62,518 nt of DNA from a bacterium (GTDB taxonomy: Bacteria; Hydrothermota; DG-26; JAUXAN01), in NCBI GenBank assembly GCA_030619885.1, contig JAUXAN010000009.1:1-62518 (forward strand), read 5' to 3'. Of this stretch, positions 58,702-62,518 are shown in pieces. Within the stretch, counting starts at the first letter, position 1. Each line of letters starts with the position of its first letter. A model generated the notes under the pieces. It had not been told where the DNA came from. It saw nothing but the letters and a program-made list of their open reading frames with translations, and ran no database searches. The translations under genes were made by a program, and so were the position numbers.

Positions 58702-59712
58702 ATGAAAGTGAAAGATATCGGTGAACTCAGACTCATAAAGGATGTCATTTTCCCCGAACTTGATCGAATCCACTCAAATAGAAATGTGATTATAGATAGA
58801 GGCGACGATGCTGCCTGTGTTAGATTAAAAAAGCTTGCGATTTTAACTACTGATACCTTTATCGAAAAGGTTCACTTCGATCCGACATATTTTACTTTTT
58901 CTGAGATAGGATACAGGACATTAGTGGCTGCTCTAAGTGACATCGCAGCGATGGGTGGGTCTCCAAAATTTGCACTCGTTTCTATCCAAATTCCACCGAA
59001 TCTCGATGCGAATTCTGTGAAAGAACTATATTCAGGAATGATTCGTATATCAAAGAAATTCAAACTGAAGATTATAGGAGGTGATACGGTTTCTTCAAAA
59101 ACACTTGGAATAACTGTAACAATAATAGGTGAGGGGGATAGAATTGTTAAAAGAAGCGGTGCAAGACTAAACGATTCCATCTTTGTAACAGGGGAGTTAG
59201 GTTCATCATCCTTCGGTCTCTATCTGCTGAACAAATCTAAATTCAGTTCAAAGGATCCATATCTAATAAAAAGGCACAAGATGCCCATTCCAAGGATTGT
59301 GGAGGGAAAAATTCTTGCTAAATCTATAAATTCTATGATAGACCTCTCGGACGGACTGTCAACAGACCTACATCATATCATTGAGGAGAGCAAAGTTGGT
59401 GCAGTCATCTACAAGGAGAAGATACCGCTTCACAGAAGTCTTAAAAAAATTGCAAGAAGAGGCAATAGAGATCCTTATGATTTTGCACTCTATGGTGGCG
59501 AAGATTACGAACTGCTTTTCACTGCACCCAGGAAAGAAGGGAGTATGATTTCGAAGGAGGTCAGAACTAAAACAGGAATCAAGGTGACTGAAATAGGAAC
59601 TATCTTTAAAAAAGAAGAAGGTGTATGGTTGGAAGCAAATGGAAAGAGAATCCCACTCAATCCATTGGGATACGACCACTTTCAACACAAACTTTCAACT
59701 TTTCAAGCCTGA
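58702..59712 (+). CDS. thiL: Thiamine-monophosphate kinase ThiL
   Basis: Phosphorylates thiamine phosphate to the diphosphate using ATP. Motifs: DRGDDAACVRL near the start, LTTDTFIEKVHFDPTYFTFS, ALSDIAAMGGSPKFALVSI, KIIGGDTVSS, MIDLSDGLSTDLHHI and ALYGGEDYELLFT. ATG 58702 (MKVKDIGELRLIKDVI) matches the normal family start; an in-frame GTG at 58666 adds 12 residues without support. No strong RBS is visible before either. The stop lies in CCTGACCCCATG, leaving four bases before the AmrS start. Confidence 0.95.
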   Translation: MKVKDIGELRLIKDVIFPELDRIHSNRNVIIDRGDDAACVRLKKLAILTTDTFIEKVHFDPTYFTFSEIGYRTLVAALSDIAAMGGSPKFALVSIQIPPNLDANSVKELYSGMIRISKKFKLKIIGGDTVSSKTLGITVTIIGEGDRIVKRSGARLNDSIFVTGELGSSSFGLYLLNKSKFSSKDPYLIKRHKMPIPRIVEGKILAKSINSMIDLSDGLSTDLHHIIEESKVGAVIYKEKIPLHRSLKKIARRGNRDPYDFALYGGEDYELLFTAPRKEGSMISKEVRTKTGIKVTEIGTIFKKEEGVWLEANGKRIPLNPLGYDHFQHKLSTFQA

Positions 59713-59716
59713 CCCC

Positions 59717-60856
59717 ATGAAAATAAGGATTCTTATAGAATTCTTCGCTTTGATAACCGTCATACTATTGATACTTGCCTTTATGTATGAACAGTTACCC
59801 AGATCAGTTTCTCGTTCACATCAGCACAATTTTAAAAAAAACATAGTAAAAGAAGCGATGTGGTATGAGAAATTACCCGATAAGAAAGTAAGATGTAAAC
59901 TATGTTTTAGAAGATGTGAGATTTCAGAAGGAAAGAGAGGGGTCTGCGGGGTGAGAGAAAACCGTGGAGGAAAACTGCATACACTCGTCTACGAACACCC
60001 ATGTGCTGTCCATATTGACCCTATCGAAAAGGAGCCTGTATACCATTTTTATCCTGGTACTGACATACTATGTATAGCTACTGCGGGATGCTCATTCAGG
60101 TGCAAGTTCTGTCAAAACTGGCATATATCCCAGGCACTTCCTGAAGATGTGAGTAAATATTCTTTAACGCCAGAAGAGGTAGTAGAACTGGCAAAGAGAG
60201 AAAAATGCGTGGGTATCTCCCATACCTACACAGAACCGACGGTTTTCTATGAGTATATGTTAGATATCGCAAAACTTGCAAAAGAAGAAGGGATAAAGAA
60301 CATAATGCATACTTGTGGCGCAATGAACCCGGAGCCATTGAGAGAACTTTTGAAATATATGGATGCCGTCACAGTCGATTTGAAGGGTTTTACAAAAAAA
60401 TTCTACCGCACTGCCATACCGAATGGTTCTTTGAATAATGTGCTTGAAGTGTTAAAAACAGTCCAGGAGGAAGGGGTATGGCTGGAGATAGTAAATCTCA
60501 TCATTCCTACATTCAACGATAATCCAGATGATATTAGAAAGATGTGCGAATGGATCTATGAAAATCTTGGTGATGATGTCCCACTCCACTTCTCAAGATT
60601 TTTCCCTGCCCATCGTATGAAAAATCTTCCCCCTACACCTTTTGAAACTATGGAACTCGCTCATAAGATAGCAAGGGAGTCAGGGTTGAAATATGTGACC
60701 GTAGGGAATGTCCCAGGCCACAAGTTTAACTCCACCTTCTGTTCAAAATGTGGAAAAGTGGTGATAAAGCGTATCCATTTTGCAGTATTGGAGCATAACA
60801 TTGAAGATGGAAGATGCAAATTCTGCGGTGAAAAAATTAACGGTATCTGGGAATGA
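59717..60856 (+). CDS. amrS: AmmeMemoRadiSam-system radical SAM enzyme AmrS, membrane-anchored form
   Basis: A 380-residue radical SAM enzyme. The 4Fe-4S binding motif is CSFRCKFCQNW near residue 130. Ahead of it is the family's Cys-rich region CKLCFRRCEISEGKRGVCGV, and after it SHTYTEPTVFYEY and the C-terminal CSKCGK / CKFCGE zinc-like pair. ATG 59717 gives an extra N-terminal hydrophobic segment (IEFFALITVILLILAFMY), a membrane anchor that compact members lack. The partners Memo and AMMECR1 are not in the window. Reaction unknown. Confidence 0.9.
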   Translation: MKIRILIEFFALITVILLILAFMYEQLPRSVSRSHQHNFKKNIVKEAMWYEKLPDKKVRCKLCFRRCEISEGKRGVCGVRENRGGKLHTLVYEHPCAVHIDPIEKEPVYHFYPGTDILCIATAGCSFRCKFCQNWHISQALPEDVSKYSLTPEEVVELAKREKCVGISHTYTEPTVFYEYMLDIAKLAKEEGIKNIMHTCGAMNPEPLRELLKYMDAVTVDLKGFTKKFYRTAIPNGSLNNVLEVLKTVQEEGVWLEIVNLIIPTFNDNPDDIRKMCEWIYENLGDDVPLHFSRFFPAHRMKNLPPTPFETMELAHKIARESGLKYVTVGNVPGHKFNSTFCSKCGKVVIKRIHFAVLEHNIEDGRCKFCGEKINGIWE

Positions 60857-60866
60857 GATTTATACC

Positions 60867-60965
60867 TTTACAGTCACTCGGTTAAGTTGATCGGTTACGA
60901 TGCCCGTTAAACGTAACCTTTAAATTACAATACGGGCTTCGTCACCATTAGACACTTAACAAAAT
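60867..60965 (+). repeat. Dispersed structured element, copy 3
   Basis: It reads TTACAGTCACTCGGTTAAGT, TGATCGGTTACGATGCCCG and ends ATACGGGCTTCGTCACC plus TTAAC. This is the shortest of three copies and has neither of the palindromes present in the copy at 42700, so it provides empty-site comparison for the TTAA insertion. It lies between convergent amrS and rseC. Confidence 0.8.
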
Positions 60966-60975
60966 TTTGCATTTC

Positions 60976-61386
60976 TCATGGTGCTATGTATTTTCTCTTT
61001 ACCACAGGTTTAAGTTTTCTTTTTTTTGAAAGAGCCTTATCGACTTTTTTTAAAAATATAAAATAGATTACAAAAAAGATAAACCCGCATAATATCCCGA
61101 TATTTTCGGAAATTAAAGAGAACAGAAGATAGGCTATAATAAATATTATGACAGGAAAAACGAAAATTATAAAACTCGTAGCAATGACACTTTTGGGACT
61201 CATCTCAATCTCCACAATATCTCCAACTTTAGCATGAATATCATTTACTGCCTCTGTATACATTTTCTTATTTGGGCCAAAATAGCACATACTTTTAGAT
61301 GTACAATGTTCACATACAGCTTTGGGTTCGATTTCAACTTTTACAAATTCTCCTCGAACCTCTACTACTTTTCCTACCTCTCGCAT
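60976..61386 (-). CDS. rseC: RseC/MucC-family membrane protein
   Basis: A 136-residue inner-membrane protein. The N-terminal cytoplasmic part has the family's Cys cluster (AVCEHCTSKSMCYFG), then VGDIVEIEM and two transmembrane helices (FIIFVFPVIIFIIAYLLFSL and ILCGFIFFVIYFIFL). RseC acts with the Rnf/Rsx electron-transport complex and SoxR reduction in other bacteria. AAAGGTG precedes the ATG. The 5' end overlaps the IscU gene by 53 bases in another frame. Confidence 0.88.
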   Translation of the reverse strand: MREVGKVVEVRGEFVKVEIEPKAVCEHCTSKSMCYFGPNKKMYTEAVNDIHAKVGDIVEIEMSPKSVIATSFIIFVFPVIIFIIAYLLFSLISENIGILCGFIFFVIYFIFLKKVDKALSKKRKLKPVVKRKYIAP

Positions 61387-61765
61387 TTTTCACCTTTTTT
61401 CTCTTTTTCTTTAGATAATCTTTGATAGCCCTGTGGAGTCCATCGGTAGCTAAATTTGAGCAGTGCATCTTTATTGGTGGCAATCCATCCAGTTGATTGG
61501 CAATATCGTCACGGGTCAATTTCTTCGCCTCCTCTAAATTCATCCCTTTTGTAAGTTCTGTAATCATACTCGAAGTCGCAATGGCAGCAGCGCAACCGAA
61601 GGTTTTGAACTTTATATCTTTGATCTTGTCGTCTTTGACTTTTATATATATCCACATTAGATCGCCACAGACAGGGTTACCGACTTTACCTATACCATCG
61701 GCGTTTTTCATCTCGCCAACATTTCTTGGATTCATAAAATGTTCCATCACCTTATCACTATACAT
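61334..61765 (-). CDS. iscU: Fe-S cluster scaffold, IscU/NifU N-terminal type
   Basis: A 143-residue scaffold protein on which NifS/IscS-delivered sulfur is assembled into clusters. The three ligand Cys are in VGNPVCGDLMW, FKTFGCAAAIATSS and KMHCSNLATDGLHRAI. The normal family end is near AIKDYLKKK; here about 20 more basic residues (ending RRICKS) continue into the rseC reading region. The cysteine desulfurase is not adjacent. The extension suggests a recent loss of the original stop or a frameshift near the junction. Confidence 0.92.
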   Translation of the reverse strand: MYSDKVMEHFMNPRNVGEMKNADGIGKVGNPVCGDLMWIYIKVKDDKIKDIKFKTFGCAAAIATSSMITELTKGMNLEEAKKLTRDDIANQLDGLPPIKMHCSNLATDGLHRAIKDYLKKKRKKVKNARGRKSSRGSRRICKS

Positions 61766-61817
61766 ACTACCTCTATGTATACTTCAGTTACTTCCCTACG
61801 GACTATTTACATTTTTT

Positions 61818-62258
61818 TCAGTCTGCATTTTGCATTGAACCATTGGATTTAATGATAGAATATGTGTAATCAAGTTCTGCTGTCTTTCCTAACATCGCCC
61901 CTGCGGAACAGTATCTTTGCTGGGAGAGTTCGATAGCCTTCTTCAGTTTATCCTCTGGAATCTCATTGCCTTTGATGATATAATTTAGTCTTATCTTCTT
62001 GAACACCTTTGGATGTACAGTGTCTCTTTCGCTCTTTATCTCGATTTCAAAATGAGTGAATTTGACTCTCATCTTATTTAAAAGGGAGACAACGTCCATC
62101 CCTGTGCATCCACCAAGTCCTATCAGAAGAAGTTCCATAGGTCTTACTCCGCTATCCTCACCACCCACTTCCGGGTGTGCATCCATCACCAGAGTATGTT
62201 TTGATGGTCCATTTCCTACAAATTGCATCTTCTCAACCCACTTGACTTTTGCATTCAT
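61818..62258 (-). CDS. OsmC/YhfA-family protein
   Basis: A 146-residue OsmC-fold protein, likely a thiol peroxidase or redox protein of the cytoplasm. The first conserved Cys is in RPMELLLIGLGGCTGMDVVS and the second in SQQRYCSAGAMLGKT, the two positions of the catalytic pair. GGAGGA lies four bases before the second of two adjacent ATG codons (62258), which is preferred over the first (62261) whose spacing is too short. Confidence 0.93.
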   Translation of the reverse strand: MNAKVKWVEKMQFVGNGPSKHTLVMDAHPEVGGEDSGVRPMELLLIGLGGCTGMDVVSLLNKMRVKFTHFEIEIKSERDTVHPKVFKKIRLNYIIKGNEIPEDKLKKAIELSQQRYCSAGAMLGKTAELDYTYSIIKSNGSMQNAD

Positions 62259-62317
62259 CATTCCTCCTGCAGAGGAACTATCCTTATACCCTTCGATTAA
62301 CTCTATCTATAACATTA

Positions 62318-62346
62318 TATATAAAAGCAAATCCACAGATTGTCAA
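62318..62346 (-). promoter_or_regulatory. Promoter of the osmC-family gene
   Basis: TTGACA (62341-62346), 17-base spacer, TATATA (62318-62323) on the minus strand. The upstream AGGTCGATTTTTC matches the sequence before the btuB -35 at the other window end. Confidence 0.7.
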
Positions 62347-62359
62347 GAAAAATCGACCT

Positions 62360-62377
62360 ATCTCTGGATCCGTATGG
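62360..62377. repeat. 18-bp family-A insertion between tandem array and osmC promoter
   Basis: On the minus strand CCATACGGATCCAGAGAT lies between GCATT and AGGTCGATTT; at the left end of the window the corresponding bases are joined directly (ACATTAGGTCGATTT, 116-130). Confidence 0.8.
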
Positions 62378-62382
62378 AATGC

Positions 62383-62518
62383 ACCGAGTAAGACGAGGTG
62401 CTATGTACCGAGTAAGACGAGGTGCTATGTACCGAGTAAGACGAGGTGCTATGTACCGAGTAAGACGAGGTGCTATGTACCGAGTAAGACGAGGTGCTAT
62501 GTACCGAGTAAGACGAGG
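62383..62518. repeat. Perfect 24-bp tandem array running off the window
   Basis: Five full copies (62383, 62407, 62431, 62455, 62479) and a 16-base partial copy of a unit starting ACCGAGTAAGACGAGG and ending TGCTATGT. All copies are identical. There are no spacers, so this is a tandem repeat, not a CRISPR array. It lies upstream of the osmC promoter. Confidence 0.97.

Noticed and set aside
62383-62518. Possible CRISPR array
   Set aside because: Units are directly adjacent with no spacers, and no cas genes are in the window.

Overview
The window looks like a chromosomal segment of a low-GC, diderm bacterium from an uncultured lineage, probably within or near the FCB/WOR-3 (Stahlbacteria)-type groups. 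That placement is inference. It rests on outer-membrane machinery (TonB-dependent receptor, LptE, TamB, PorV/UPF0164-type barrel), on two secreted proteins ending in a type IX-like C-terminal sorting domain with the shared terminal residues 'AVIR', and on many lipoproteins. No 16S or 23S rRNA is present; there is one isolated 5S rRNA, a tRNA-Phe(GAA) and a tRNA-Ser(GCU).

Layout. 1-2450: a cobalamin riboswitch with terminator controlling a BtuB-like receptor, then a convergent tRNA-Phe. 2496-11894 (minus): a compact run with a PASTA protein, LptE, amidohydrolase, WecA/MraY-type transferase, propeller protein, PfkB kinase, MtnA and a plugless outer-membrane barrel. 12.3-14.4 kb: a glycosyltransferase and a GH130 phosphorylase. 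14.4-15.5 kb: a REP-associated (RAYT) tyrosine transposase. 15.5-17.8 kb: small hypothetical genes and a tautomerase. 17.9-27.9 kb (plus): PurL with two PurS-like domains, RseP, nucleotidase debris, two tandem PilT ATPases, PBP1A, and a small membrane protein. 28-38.7 kb: a 3166-residue Ig-repeat surface protein, its PorV-like partner and the 5S gene. 38.8-49 kb: an atypical EF-G paralogue, a phosphodiesterase-HD fusion, MscS, HAD, RadA, a lipoprotein and an eIF2B-like protein. 49.2-58.5 kb: XseA, TamB, a GlmU-like nucleotidyltransferase, an AI-2E transporter and a CsgG/TPR lipoprotein. 58.5-62.3 kb: ThiL, AmrS, RseC, IscU and OsmC.

The most striking feature is not one gene. The window is dense with short palindromic insertions. 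An 18-bp palindrome (consensus CCATACGGATCCGTAGGG) occurs at several places. Two copies can be compared with related sequences lacking the insert, giving filled and empty sites. Larger palindromes of 26-31 bp sit between 4-bp direct repeats (TGAA, TTAA, CCCG) that look like target-site duplications. Related palindromes lie inside genes, where they add in-frame residues, and one lies inside a peripheral hairpin of the cobalamin riboswitch. A full RAYT transposase and a decayed RAYT remnant are both present, but whether they move these palindromes is unknown.

The second striking feature is transcriptional. Many genes have a clear TTGACA / TANNNT promoter whose -10 box ends only about 5-10 bases before the start codon, which predicts leaderless mRNAs (RAYT, purL, pilT, radA, the LEA-like lipoprotein, the CsgG lipoprotein, probably mtnA). 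Two such promoters start tiny ORFs directly upstream of xseA and thiL. Other genes have promoters followed by strong AAGGAGG-type ribosome sites, so both modes seem to coexist.
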